Part shown: piece by piece, positions 18,368-27,471 of the stretch
Layout: every line of letters begins with the position of its first letter
Position numbering within the stretch: the stretch's first letter is position 1
Origin: an uncultured Roseburia sp.
Lineage (GTDB): Bacteria; Bacillota; Clostridia; Lachnospirales; Lachnospiraceae
Length of the DNA stretch: 64,000 nucleotides
Direction: 5' to 3'
NCBI GenBank assembly: GCA_947383215.1
Contig: CANDCP010000001.1
Coordinates: 1 to 64,000, forward strand
Program-made: the position numbers and the translations under genes
The notes under the pieces: model-generated
The model's input: the letters and a program-made list of their open reading frames with translations, nothing else
Databases searched by the model: none
Told to the model about the DNA's origin: nothing

Positions 18368-19915
18368 CTACTTAACCGGTTTTCTGCGCGTTTGGGAGTA
18401 ATTCCCATACACGCTTCCGCCGTTTGCCCCCGACGTAAACGCACGCACTTTCACCTTGCAAACCGCTCCGTGCGGAAGATTTTTCACTTTTTTAGACTGC
18501 CTTTTCTTTGACGAAGCACGCACCGTCACTTTCTTTTTAAACGTCTCTCCTCCCCGCTTATAGGTAATGACGATGTCGTATCCCTTTACATCCTCCACTG
18601 TCTTCCACTTAACTTTCAACGCTCCCTTCTGCGCCGTCACCGAAGGCTTTCCCACTTTCTCAGGCCGCGGCCTCGCCGACTTCACTCCGGAATCCCCGCT
18701 GACGCAATCGCCAAACACGCCCGAGTACGCACGTATTTTAAAATAATACGTTTTTCCCGGAACAAGCCCCGATATGTTCAGGGAATTGTACGCTCCGCCC
18801 CGCACCGTTTTCAGTTTCTTATACGCTCCGCCGCTGCCCACCGCATAATAGATATAGTATCCTTCCGCGGTGCCCACCTTGCTCCAGCTTAGCTTTATCC
18901 GCGTGCTTCCCGCGGAAACCGCGCTCTTTAGTACCGGAGTTCCGACAGCCCCGCTGTATGAAACGGCGGACATCGGACACTGTGAATGGAAATCAACGGT
19001 CGTATACTCCATATCTCTGATATGGCCCTTAAAATCCTTATCGCTCTTTAAGAAATAATTATAGCTCACGCCGCTTTTTACACTGTCCCAGGTCGCGTCC
19101 AGGTTATACCAGCTGTTCTCTATTTTCACAAGATTCCAAAGATGGCTCTGACCGTTACTGTTGCCCGAAACGCACCGGACGCCCACTCCCGCCTGCTTGC
19201 ACATAGCGTAAAACAGCGTGGCATATCCCTGACAAACCGCGCGCTTATCCACCAGCGCGGAATACGCGGAATGACTGTTCCACGTACCGTCGCTGTAATA
19301 CGTCACGTTTTTGCAGATATAATCGTGAATTTTCTTTATTTTAACGACATCCGAGTCATAGGTAAGACTCAGTCCGGCCACCGCCGACTGTATCCGCGAC
19401 TTCATGGTCTGTTCTCTGGCCGCGTCCGAGGCGTACTGGATACTCCAGGTAATCTCCGCCTTTGTAGACGTATAGCGGAAACTCCATCTTATATAAGTCA
19501 GATGATACCGAAGATAATCTCCCTCCACCGGTGAAGACGTAATGCCGCAGGCCTTATCGAACACACGGTTAATCGTCTGCTGAATGTTCGCGGAATTTAA
19601 ATTCGATCCTGTGTACTCATAAGTAAACGCCTCGTTGCGGGCGAGCATCTGCCTTTTGACATATTTCGCCGCCGACGTTACCGTAGAATAGGAGTTCGCG
19701 CCCGTGGACGGAACGCTAAAAACCGACGCTCTGCCGGAAAAAAACGGCAAAGGCTTGTCGGCAAGCGGATTTATCCACTCTCCCTCGCCCTCGTGCCAAT
19801 ATCCCCCCAAAGAATCTTCTCCCTCATATTGCTGCGGCGTCTGTGCGGCGACGGCCATATTTCCCCCAAGCGCCATCGCACACGATAACAGCAGCGCCAA
19901 AATACGCTTTTTCAT
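18368..19915 (-). CDS. Secreted transglutaminase-like protein with fibronectin type III domains
   Basis: A 515-residue exported protein. The signal peptide ends near AAQTPQQ. A transglutaminase-like (papain-fold) domain spans about residues 175-300: Cys in AVCQGYATLF, His in SHLWNLVKI, Asp in NLDATWD, giving the Cys-His-Asp triad. Two FN3-like domains follow (about 328-415 and 420-510), the first with YYIYYAVGSGG. The role is probably extracellular crosslinking or proteolysis at the wall, but the substrate is unknown. GGAGGGAATTAGA precedes the ATG. Confidence 0.85.
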   Translation of the reverse strand: MKKRILALLLSCAMALGGNMAVAAQTPQQYEGEDSLGGYWHEGEGEWINPLADKPLPFFSGRASVFSVPSTGANSYSTVTSAAKYVKRQMLARNEAFTYEYTGSNLNSANIQQTINRVFDKACGITSSPVEGDYLRYHLTYIRWSFRYTSTKAEITWSIQYASDAAREQTMKSRIQSAVAGLSLTYDSDVVKIKKIHDYICKNVTYYSDGTWNSHSAYSALVDKRAVCQGYATLFYAMCKQAGVGVRCVSGNSNGQSHLWNLVKIENSWYNLDATWDSVKSGVSYNYFLKSDKDFKGHIRDMEYTTVDFHSQCPMSAVSYSGAVGTPVLKSAVSAGSTRIKLSWSKVGTAEGYYIYYAVGSGGAYKKLKTVRGGAYNSLNISGLVPGKTYYFKIRAYSGVFGDCVSGDSGVKSARPRPEKVGKPSVTAQKGALKVKWKTVEDVKGYDIVITYKRGGETFKKKVTVRASSKKRQSKKVKNLPHGAVCKVKVRAFTSGANGGSVYGNYSQTRRKPVK

Positions 19916-19932
19916 TCTAATTCCCTCCTGGC

Positions 19933-21276
19933 CTACTTCCGTTCCCTTGACAACTCCTCAATCGCTCTCACAATCTGGTTATCCTTCATCTCGTCATAAT
20001 CCCCGGCTTCCTCGTCCCCCAGATACTCATACTCCAACTCAATGTCGGGCGCAATACCCGTTCCGTGAATATTATCTCCGCAGGGCGTAAAGTAACGCGA
20101 AACCGTCAGCTTATACGCGCTTCCGTCCGCAAGCTGGCGCACCTGCTGCACAATCCCCTTTCCAAACGTCCGCGTACCGATCAGCGTCCCATATTCAAAA
20201 TCCCTGACCGCGCCCGCAAATATCTCTGACGCGCTCGCCGTATTTCCGTTGATAAGCACGGCCATCGGCATCTCCATATAGTGTTCGGCGTCTGATTTCA
20301 AGTCCTGCCGGTTTCCGTACTTATCTTCGGTATAGACAATCGTCCCCTCCGGCAGAATCAAATCCAGCATTGTCTCGCAGGAAGTTAAAAGCCCGCCTCC
20401 GTTGCTCCGCAGATCCACAATCATCGCCTGCATTCCGTCCGCCTTAAGGCTCTCGATTGCAGCCTCAAATTCCTTCGGCGTATTCTGAGCGAACTCACTT
20501 ACCTGTATATAGCCGATCTCTCCCTCTAACATCTTCGACTCTACGGTCGGAATCTTGACATTGGCCCTCACCACATCGTATTCCAGGTAATCATTTTCTC
20601 CCTCTCTGCTCACCTTAAGATGCACGCTTGTGCCCTCTTCCCCCCGAATCTGTGTTACAAGCTTTTCCAGCTCCGTGGACGTGGCCGCAATATCTCCCAC
20701 CTCCACAATCTCGTCTCCCTCCTTGAGTCCGGCCTTTTGCGCCGGAGAGTTATCATAAACCTTCGTAATCTTCACCTGCATGGTATTCTTATCCTGCTGC
20801 AGGCCGGCCCCGATCCCATAATAATTTGCCGTTGTGCTGATCATCATCTCCTCGTACTCTTCCTGCGTATAGTACGCGCTGTACGGATCGTTGAGGCCGG
20901 CAAACAGGCCTTTGTAAATCCCCGTCACCAGGCTGTCGACATCGGCGTCCTCATAATAATAGATTCCGATCGTCCCGATCAGATTATTCAGCTTTTCCAT
21001 AACCTGATCCGTCATAACGTTATTCCTGACTTTATTCTTGTCGGAAAGCTCTATCACATTCATTCCAAACAACGCCGCCAGGGAACCCGCCACAGTGGCC
21101 AAACTCGCAAAGATCCCAAACAGCAGTCCGGCAATAAATTTTTTTCTTGCTATCTTCCTCTCTATATGACGGCGAAAAGCACGCGTACCAAAATCTTCAA
21201 ATTCGCTTTCCTCTGACGCCGTATCATTCTGCGCAGGCAAATCCCACGCCTGCTTCTCTTCCTTCTCTTCCATCAT
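19933..21276 (-). CDS. Carboxy-terminal processing protease (S41, CtpA-like)
   Basis: A 447-residue membrane-anchored protease. One N-terminal membrane helix (about residues 45-70) is followed by a PDZ domain with YYGIGAGLQQ and GLKEGDEIVEV. The peptidase core has the catalytic Ser in GNTASASEIFAGA and Lys in GTRTFGKGIVQQ. It lies directly downstream of an M23 hydrolase and ftsEX, so control of wall hydrolase or lipoprotein turnover is plausible. An ATG one codon later (21273) fits the AAAGGA spacing slightly better. Confidence 0.92.
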   Translation of the reverse strand: MMEEKEEKQAWDLPAQNDTASEESEFEDFGTRAFRRHIERKIARKKFIAGLLFGIFASLATVAGSLAALFGMNVIELSDKNKVRNNVMTDQVMEKLNNLIGTIGIYYYEDADVDSLVTGIYKGLFAGLNDPYSAYYTQEEYEEMMISTTANYYGIGAGLQQDKNTMQVKITKVYDNSPAQKAGLKEGDEIVEVGDIAATSTELEKLVTQIRGEEGTSVHLKVSREGENDYLEYDVVRANVKIPTVESKMLEGEIGYIQVSEFAQNTPKEFEAAIESLKADGMQAMIVDLRSNGGGLLTSCETMLDLILPEGTIVYTEDKYGNRQDLKSDAEHYMEMPMAVLINGNTASASEIFAGAVRDFEYGTLIGTRTFGKGIVQQVRQLADGSAYKLTVSRYFTPCGDNIHGTGIAPDIELEYEYLGDEEAGDYDEMKDNQIVRAIEELSRERK

Positions 21277-21294
21277 AATCCTTTCGCCTGCTTT

Positions 21295-22500
21295 CTATCC
21301 CAAATAGTTCCACGGACTCACATAGCTTCCGTCCTTTGAAACGCCAAAATGCAGATGATTTCCCGTGGAAATCCCGGTGCTGCCCACCTGTGCGATCGTC
21401 TGGCCCGCGCTCACGGAATCTCCGGTCTGAACCAGCAGCGCGCAGCAATGTCCGTACACCGTATACAGCCCGCTCCCGTGGCTGATCATCACGTAATTGC
21501 CCATACCGCTGTTATACCCCGCAAACGCTACGGTTCCGTCCGCCGCAGCCACAACCGCAGCCCCGTAATCCGCTCCAATATCAATTCCTTTATGGTCGCT
21601 GGACGCTCCCGCCGTCGGGGACAGTCTCTCCCCATAATCGCTCGTAACTCTCGTGCTTGCCGGACACGGCCAGACAAACGCGCCGCCGCCGTACGTGTCA
21701 ACCGGAATCTGACCTTCCCCGTCTCCCCGCGCGGACTGCGCCGCCCTTCTCTCCTCTTCTTTCCGTTTCTCCTCCGCCTTGATCTGGGCAATGATATCCT
21801 CCTGCGCTTTGATCTCCGCCTCCACCGCGTCTGCATTGGCCTGCGCGTCGGATAAATTGTCGCTCAGCGTCCCAAGCTCTTCCTCCTTTGCAGCAAGCAG
21901 CAGCTTCACGGCCTGCTGTTCTTCCTTTACCTGCGCTTTCAACTCCTCCAGCTGCGCCAGATTCATCTCCAGGGCGGACTGCGCGTCTTCCACATCGCGC
22001 TGCGTTTTTACATATTTCTCAAGCATTTTTCTGTCATAATCCGTAATCTGACGAATAAATTCCGTCTGACCCAGGAAATCTTTCAGACTGTCCGACGAAA
22101 AAAACACCTCAACCGGCGACATGCCGGCGCTGTTTTCATACATATACTTTATGCGCAGCTTCATCTTTTCATACTGCCCTTGCGCGTCGCTTTGCGCCTG
22201 CAAAAGCTGCTCCTTCGTATCGTCGATTTGATAATTGGTCTGCTGCATCTGACTTTCCAGATCCCATATCCTGCCCGCAATTTCCGTAAGGCGCGCATCC
22301 AGGCTGCGCACCTTCGCCTCAACATTTTCCTTAGAATCTTTCAGGCTCTCGATCAGGCTTTTCGCCTCCTGAAGCTCTTTTTCAAGCGCTTCCTTTTCCC
22401 TCTGCGCCTCTGAAATACCGGACGCCGACAAATTAAGCGCCGGCGCCGCAACCAGTGCGGCGCCGATTACAATTGCAAGAAACCTTTGCCATATTTTCAT
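21295..22500 (-). CDS. M23 peptidoglycan hydrolase with coiled coil (EnvC/PcsB-like)
   Basis: A 401-residue secreted protein. The signal peptide ends near ALNLSASG. A long coiled coil (about residues 30-250) is rich in Glu, Lys and Ala, followed by a LytM/M23 domain with SSDHKGIDIGADYG and STGISTGNHLHFGVSKDG, which provide the HxxxD and HxH zinc ligands. By analogy with EnvC and PcsB it should be recruited and activated by FtsEX, encoded just upstream, to split septal peptidoglycan. The metal ligands look intact, so it could itself be active. Confidence 0.9.
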   Translation of the reverse strand: MKIWQRFLAIVIGAALVAAPALNLSASGISEAQREKEALEKELQEAKSLIESLKDSKENVEAKVRSLDARLTEIAGRIWDLESQMQQTNYQIDDTKEQLLQAQSDAQGQYEKMKLRIKYMYENSAGMSPVEVFFSSDSLKDFLGQTEFIRQITDYDRKMLEKYVKTQRDVEDAQSALEMNLAQLEELKAQVKEEQQAVKLLLAAKEEELGTLSDNLSDAQANADAVEAEIKAQEDIIAQIKAEEKRKEEERRAAQSARGDGEGQIPVDTYGGGAFVWPCPASTRVTSDYGERLSPTAGASSDHKGIDIGADYGAAVVAAADGTVAFAGYNSGMGNYVMISHGSGLYTVYGHCCALLVQTGDSVSAGQTIAQVGSTGISTGNHLHFGVSKDGSYVSPWNYLG

Positions 22501-22512
22501 ACAGTACCTCTT

Positions 22513-23421
22513 CTATACCTTCAAATGCTTCCGAATCGTAATCCGGCTTCCGGCAAAGCCAATTCCGACCCCCAGGATCAGCGATACCGGAATCAGCGTT
22601 CGAAATACCTGGCCGGCCGGAAGGAAATTTACCAGATTGCTCAGAAAATGAAACTGTTCCGTCACATAGACCACGATTTTGCTGTATAAGAGATACAAAA
22701 GCCCCAACGGAACGATGGAACCGAGAAGTCCGATTACAATGCCCTCTACAATAAACGGAGCACGGACAAGATAGTCCGTCGCTCCAATCAGCTTCATTAT
22801 CGCAATTTCCTCTCTTCTGACCGATATTCCCACCGTAACCGTATTGCTAATCAAAAAAATTGCCACGCAGAATAAAATCAAAATGATCCCCACGGAAATA
22901 TAGCCAATCAGACTGTTAAAATCCGAAAGCGTATTCGCCACCGCCTCGGACTGATGCACCTCGCGGACCCCGTCCATGGATTCCAGATATGTAACAAGCG
23001 CCCCCTGCATAGACACATCGTTTAAGTATACCGCAAAACTTGCGGAATTGGCAAGAGGATTATCGTCCGCAAATCCTGCCGCGGCTTCCTCGGAACCGCC
23101 GAAATAGACCTCTTTGTAATACTCCCAGGCTTCTTCCGGCGAAGTATATTCACATTTTGTCACCTCAACGCGCTTCTCGATTTTCCGTTTCATTTCATCG
23201 ATCTCTTCGTCCGTGATGTCATCCCGGAAGAACACCGTAACGGCGACGCCTTCCTCCGCCGTCTTGACCATATTCTGAAAATTCGTCACGATAGAATAAA
23301 ACAGGCCGAACAAAAAAATACATGCCGACATCGTTGCAATCGAAGCCAGCGAAAACATTTTATTGTGCCATATATTTTTAAATCCCTGTTTCAGGGAATA
23401 AATAAACGTACTGATCTTCAT
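22513..23421 (-). CDS. ftsX: Cell division ABC permease FtsX
   Basis: About 302 residues with the FtsX layout: one N-terminal helix, a roughly 130-residue extracellular domain, then three helices. SVRREEIAIMKLIGATDYLVR is the conserved cytoplasmic segment. With FtsE it transmits ATP hydrolysis to an external peptidoglycan hydrolase. The ATG at 23421 overlaps the ftsE stop by one base (TGATG), with GGTGAG before it. A GTG one codon earlier is also possible. Confidence 0.93.
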   Translation of the reverse strand: MKISTFIYSLKQGFKNIWHNKMFSLASIATMSACIFLFGLFYSIVTNFQNMVKTAEEGVAVTVFFRDDITDEEIDEMKRKIEKRVEVTKCEYTSPEEAWEYYKEVYFGGSEEAAAGFADDNPLANSASFAVYLNDVSMQGALVTYLESMDGVREVHQSEAVANTLSDFNSLIGYISVGIILILFCVAIFLISNTVTVGISVRREEIAIMKLIGATDYLVRAPFIVEGIVIGLLGSIVPLGLLYLLYSKIVVYVTEQFHFLSNLVNFLPAGQVFRTLIPVSLILGVGIGFAGSRITIRKHLKV

Positions 23422-24095
23422 CACTGCTCACCCAGCTTGTCATCACTCACAATGATGCCTTTCTTCACGGTAATTACCCGCTTTTTCATCGCCTTTACAA
23501 TGTCCATGTTGTGCGTGACAACGACAACCGTCGTTCCCCTCTGATTAATCTCCTCCAACAGCTTCATAATCTCCCACGCATTATGGCCGTCGAGATTCCC
23601 CGTAGGTTCGTCCGCCAGAAGAATCTTCGGCTGATTAATCAGCGCCCTCGCAATCGCGACCCTCTGCTGCTCCCCTCCGGAAAGCTGCTTCGGGTAAGAT
23701 TTATACTTTGCGGCAAGGCCGACCATAGAAAGCATCATCGGAACGCTGCTTCTTATTTTACGGGGGCCGACCCCGATTACCCGCTGGGCAAACGCCACAT
23801 TCTCATACACGTTCCGATCCTTTAACAGGCGGAAATCCTGAAACACAACGCCTACGTTTCTGCGGTAACGCGGAATCTGCTTTCTGCGTATCCCGTTCAA
23901 ATTCCTCCCGTTAATCGTAATCATTCCCGACGTAGGCTCTAACTCCTTCAACAATAATTTTATCAGTGTCGATTTGCCGGAACCGCTGTTACCCACAACA
24001 AATACAAATTCGCCCTCCTCGATATGCAGGCTGATATCGTTCAGCGCCGGCACACCGGCCGAATATGATTTGCTGACATGTTCAAGCTTAATCAT
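23421..24095 (-). CDS. ftsE: Cell division ABC ATPase FtsE
   Basis: A 224-residue ABC ATPase: Walker A VGNSGSGKST (about residues 33-42), the family-typical VVFQDFRLLKDRNVYENVAF, signature LSGGEQQRVAIARAL, Walker B ILLADEPTGNLD and switch His in VVVVTHNMD. It forms the FtsEX complex with the next gene. It is preceded by TTAGGAGGAATAC. Followed by ftsX, the M23 hydrolase and ctpA, an arrangement common in Firmicutes. Confidence 0.95.
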   Translation of the reverse strand: MIKLEHVSKSYSAGVPALNDISLHIEEGEFVFVVGNSGSGKSTLIKLLLKELEPTSGMITINGRNLNGIRRKQIPRYRRNVGVVFQDFRLLKDRNVYENVAFAQRVIGVGPRKIRSSVPMMLSMVGLAAKYKSYPKQLSGGEQQRVAIARALINQPKILLADEPTGNLDGHNAWEIMKLLEEINQRGTTVVVVTHNMDIVKAMKKRVITVKKGIIVSDDKLGEQ

Positions 24096-24111
24096 GTATT
24101 CCTCCTAATCT

Positions 24112-25200
24112 TTAATAATCCAGTGTTTCCATATATTTCATATATTTGACAACCATAAGCGCTATCTTAAACGTAATCGCGTCCTCAAACACCCTAAGGT
24201 CAAGCCCGGTACTCTTTTGCAGCTTGTCAAGGCGGTACACCAGCGTGTTCCTGTGAATATAAAGCTGCCTGGACGTCTCCGAAACATTGAGGCTGTTCTC
24301 AAAAAACTTATTGATCGTGGTAAGCGTCTCTTCATCAAAATCATCCGGAGACTTCGAGTCAAAAATTTCTTTTATAAACATTTTGCAAAGCGGTATCGGA
24401 AGCTGATAAATCAGACGGCCGATCCCCAGCGTCGAATACGCGATAATCTTCTTCTCCTCAAAGAAAATCTTGCCAACGTCAAGCGCCATGCGCGCTTCCT
24501 TGTAGGAGCGCGATACCTCTTTAATCTCGCGAACCACCGTACCGTATGCAATACATACATTGTTATCGGCATTCTTTCCAAAAACATTCAGTATTACTTC
24601 CGCCGTCTTTTCCAGATCCTCATAGGTCTCTCCGTCCGCAAGTTCTTTTACGATAATGATATTGCGCTCATCGACCGCCGTAACAAAGTCTTTTGATTTC
24701 CCCCCGAAAATCCCTCTGACTTTCTCCAGCTCATTGCCGTCCTTCTCTCTGTTCGTTTCTAAAATAAATACGACGCGCCGCACCTCTGTCTCAATATGTA
24801 GCTTCTTGGCGCGATTGTAAATATCCACCAGCAATAAATTATCCAGCAACAGATTTTTTATAAAATTATCCTTATCAAACCGCTCTTTATACGCCACCAA
24901 CAAGTTCTGAATCTGAAAGCCGGCAATTTTCCCGACCATAAAGACGTCCTCGCTGTCCCCGTTGGCCAACAGAACATACTCCAGCTGGTGTTCGTCGAAC
25001 ACCTTAAAAAACTGGCAGCCCTGCACCACCTGTGAATCTGCCGGCGATTCCGTAAACGACATTGCCGGACCGATAAAATTATCCGCATCCCGGAATGTAG
25101 AGGCCAAAACTTTTCCTTCCGTATCGATGACACATAAATCTACACGGGTGATTCCTTTCAAACCATCAATTGTATTCTGGAGTATCTGATTTGAAATCAT
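24112..25200 (-). CDS. PucR/CdaR-type transcriptional regulator
   Basis: About 362 residues. An N-terminal sensory region (ISNQILQNTIDGLKGITRVD, GAF-like) is followed by a GGDEF-like CdaR middle domain and a C-terminal PucR helix-turn-helix with SETSRQLYIHRNTLVYRLDK (about residues 310-330). It ends 16 bases before ftsE and might control it, but its ligand is not apparent. The start at 25200 was chosen because AGAAGGAGACAATAGT precedes it. The open frame continues 14 codons further upstream. Confidence 0.85.
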   Translation of the reverse strand: MISNQILQNTIDGLKGITRVDLCVIDTEGKVLASTFRDADNFIGPAMSFTESPADSQVVQGCQFFKVFDEHQLEYVLLANGDSEDVFMVGKIAGFQIQNLLVAYKERFDKDNFIKNLLLDNLLLVDIYNRAKKLHIETEVRRVVFILETNREKDGNELEKVRGIFGGKSKDFVTAVDERNIIIVKELADGETYEDLEKTAEVILNVFGKNADNNVCIAYGTVVREIKEVSRSYKEARMALDVGKIFFEEKKIIAYSTLGIGRLIYQLPIPLCKMFIKEIFDSKSPDDFDEETLTTINKFFENSLNVSETSRQLYIHRNTLVYRLDKLQKSTGLDLRVFEDAITFKIALMVVKYMKYMETLDY

Positions 25201-25339
25201 ACTATTGTCTCCTTCTCCATCAAATTTCAAGGCAACTTTCACAAAAAAATACGCCTTTTTGTATAAAGTCTATGCGACTTACTATCCATTTTAATGCAAA
25301 ACATCAAAAAAATAAAGAGTAAATGCGAATATTTTTATG

Positions 25340-26194
25340 CTAATATTCCAAAAATCCTTCTCCCAGCACTTCTCTTGCGTCTGTCACAATGACAAAGGCC
25401 TCTCTGTCAATTCGAATTACAATATCCTTCAATTCCACAATCTGTTTTTTCGATACGACGCAATACAGCATGTTTTTACGCTCGCCGGAATACATTCCGG
25501 TCGCGCCGATCCCCGTCACCCCTCGGCAGAGCTCTTTCATAACTGCCGCCGCTACCGTTTCGGCCTGATCGGATATAATAAACACCGCTTTTGAATAATT
25601 CAGGCCCTCCATCAGCGCATCCGATATCTTCGACGTGATAAAAATCGCGACGACCGCATAGAGCGCCGGTTTAAGCCCAAACGCCGCCACGCCCGAGAGC
25701 ACAATCAGCCCGTCTAAAATCACCATTATCCGCACGACCGAATAATGGCGCAGGTATCCCTGGATCAGCGACGCAACCATATCGGTCCCGCCCGTCGTCG
25801 CTTTCGCAATCAGGACAAGCCCAAGCCCCGCTCCCGAAATCGCGCCGCCGTAAATCGCCGCAATCGTCAGATCCCCCTCCGTCAGATTCCATTTCGGCAG
25901 CGCATACAGCCAAAATGACAAAAGAACAGTGGCCGCCGCTGTTCTTCCTACAAATTTCTTCCCTTTTACCTTTAACGCAATCAGAAAAACGGGAATATTT
26001 AACGCCAGGTTGGTAAGCCAAAGCGGAATTCTCCCCGACGTCACCTGCTTTACAATAATCGCAACGCCGGTAAAGCCGCCGACAACAAGCCCTGCCGGAT
26101 CGTAAATACACTGAATCGCCAGCGCCATAAGTCCGGTTCCCGCCAGCATCAGCAAATAATCTGCCCATATCGGTTTTTTTAACGAAACGCTCAT
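25340..26194 (-). CDS. YitT family membrane protein
   Basis: A 284-residue protein with five to six N-terminal membrane segments (YitT_membrane) and a C-terminal cytoplasmic DUF2179 domain. It shows the start LLMLAGTGLMALAIQCIY, then GGTDMVASLIQGYLRHY, and ends with REAFVIVTDAREVLGEGF. The function of the family is not well established. The ATG overlaps the stop of the preceding gene by four bases, so the two genes are co-translated. Confidence 0.9.
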   Translation of the reverse strand: MSVSLKKPIWADYLLMLAGTGLMALAIQCIYDPAGLVVGGFTGVAIIVKQVTSGRIPLWLTNLALNIPVFLIALKVKGKKFVGRTAAATVLLSFWLYALPKWNLTEGDLTIAAIYGGAISGAGLGLVLIAKATTGGTDMVASLIQGYLRHYSVVRIMVILDGLIVLSGVAAFGLKPALYAVVAIFITSKISDALMEGLNYSKAVFIISDQAETVAAAVMKELCRGVTGIGATGMYSGERKNMLYCVVSKKQIVELKDIVIRIDREAFVIVTDAREVLGEGFLEY

Positions 26195-26877
26195 TCCTCT
26201 TCCTCATTTTCATCATGATACTTATGTAGCAAAAGCTGCAGCTTTTTCCCGTGTATCAGCTTCCCTGCTATCCTCGACAGACGGACAAGACCCGAATGCC
26301 TCTCGTACGCCCCGCCGATCCCGTACCATATCTTTGCATCCAGCTTCCCCTTATTCTCCAGAAGAAAAATTTCCTGTTCCGGCGACGGCAAAACGGAGAA
26401 AATCACATCCGGCGATACGCTGTTAATTTCATTTACCACGCCCTCGATATCTCCCGCTTTCTCATCCAGCGCGCATCTCCCGCCGATGATCAGCCTCTCA
26501 TACTCTCCCGCAAAATACGCCTGAAGCTTGTCCACATCCTCTTTCACCCGCCCGAGCAAAAAAACGCTCTTCCGGTTGCGGATAATGCGCTTAATAAATT
26601 CCTTGAAAAATTCAAATTCGACCGTCTCCCTGATGCGCTGATTCGAGCGAACGCCGGACGCCGTCAAAATCTCTTTTTCTCCGATTACAGCAAGGTCAAG
26701 TTTTCCGATACACTCCTTTACCCGCGGCTCTTCCACCGCAAGATCGAGCATCTTCATTGTAATCGTCTCTATGGTATTCATAGCCGTGTCGTCCAGATAT
26801 CCCTCTACCTGCATAATCGCTTCTCTCACAGTGTAATTGTCTATCTGCATTCCAAGAATATCAATTTTCTTCAACAT
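26191..26877 (-). CDS. Divergent WecB/TagA/CpsF-family protein
   Basis: A 228-residue protein with the GT26 overall plan: N-terminal VREAIMQVEGYLDD, central KSVFLLGRVKEDVDKLQAYF, and C-terminal AKIWYGIGGAYERHSGLVRL. Family members transfer ManNAc or related sugars to lipid-linked GlcNAc. Here the usual PDG-type active-site segment is replaced by VIGEKEILTASG and the preceding Asn-containing loop is also altered. Catalysis by the standard mechanism is therefore doubtful. It has its own promoter and is coupled to the YitT gene. Confidence 0.78.
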   Translation of the reverse strand: MLKKIDILGMQIDNYTVREAIMQVEGYLDDTAMNTIETITMKMLDLAVEEPRVKECIGKLDLAVIGEKEILTASGVRSNQRIRETVEFEFFKEFIKRIIRNRKSVFLLGRVKEDVDKLQAYFAGEYERLIIGGRCALDEKAGDIEGVVNEINSVSPDVIFSVLPSPEQEIFLLENKGKLDAKIWYGIGGAYERHSGLVRLSRIAGKLIHGKKLQLLLHKYHDENEEEE

Positions 26878-26922
26878 ATCCGCACCATCTATTTTGCATA
26901 GCTTTCTAAATTTTATGCATGT

Positions 26923-26951
26923 AGTATAGCAAAATCGCTGCGCTTTTTCAA
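26923..26951 (-). promoter_or_regulatory. Sigma-A promoter of the TagA-like/YitT pair
   Basis: On the minus strand TTGAAA (26946-26951), a 17-base spacer and TATACT (26923-26928) lie about 45 bases before the start codon at 26877. Confidence 0.7.
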
Positions 26952-27471
26952 TGAGTTTTCACAAATCGCCGTATTCGCGCCTGCCGCCCGAACCCGCTCT
27001 CAATCGACCCGGCCCGGTTGGCTCCAAATTAACTGACATTTTACGACAGTTTTTCTTGGTTTTTCACTATTAAAATGTCAATAGCGATTTCCGATTTTTT
27101 TCTCAACTTATCAACTTTATTATTTCTACACAAAACTCCTGTTCTTATTTTTCCCCTGCATAAGCCTGTATTTTATCCAGATTTATGTGGATAACGTGTA
27201 TAACTTGGTGTATAACTCATTTTTTTTGATATTTCCACATTTTTCTTTGTGGATAACTTTTTTTGTGGTTTTCTGATTTTTCGACCTATTTTTTGACATC
27301 TTTTTACATTTTGTGCACATTGCTATTTTTGCCCTTTTCGTATGCACGATCCGTCAAACCAAAATTTAACTGCGATTTCTCCCGCGCTATCTTTTTCCCT
27401 CTGCGATTCGTTATATATAGTAGAATAGAAAAAACGTTTTTAAAATTCGAATATCGGGAAAGGAGGATTTT
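26952..27471. other. AT-rich intergenic region containing a DnaA-box cluster
   Basis: A long non-coding region between divergent genes. It contains two exact DnaA boxes (complement of TTATCCACA) at 27186-27194 and 27248-27256. A one-mismatch box, TTATCCAGA, is at 27173-27181, and two weaker TTATACAC-type boxes are at 27195-27203 and 27207-27215. T-rich and AT-rich tracts surround them. This resembles an origin-like array, but no dnaA, dnaN, parB or rpmH lies nearby, and minus-strand genes dominate on both sides. It may instead be a DnaA-titrating or regulatory site. The rest holds only the upstream region of the sigma-factor gene. Confidence 0.65.

Noticed and set aside
26952..27471. Calling this region the chromosomal replication origin
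   Set aside because: The box cluster is real, but there are no origin-associated genes, and gene direction does not switch here in the way expected at an origin.
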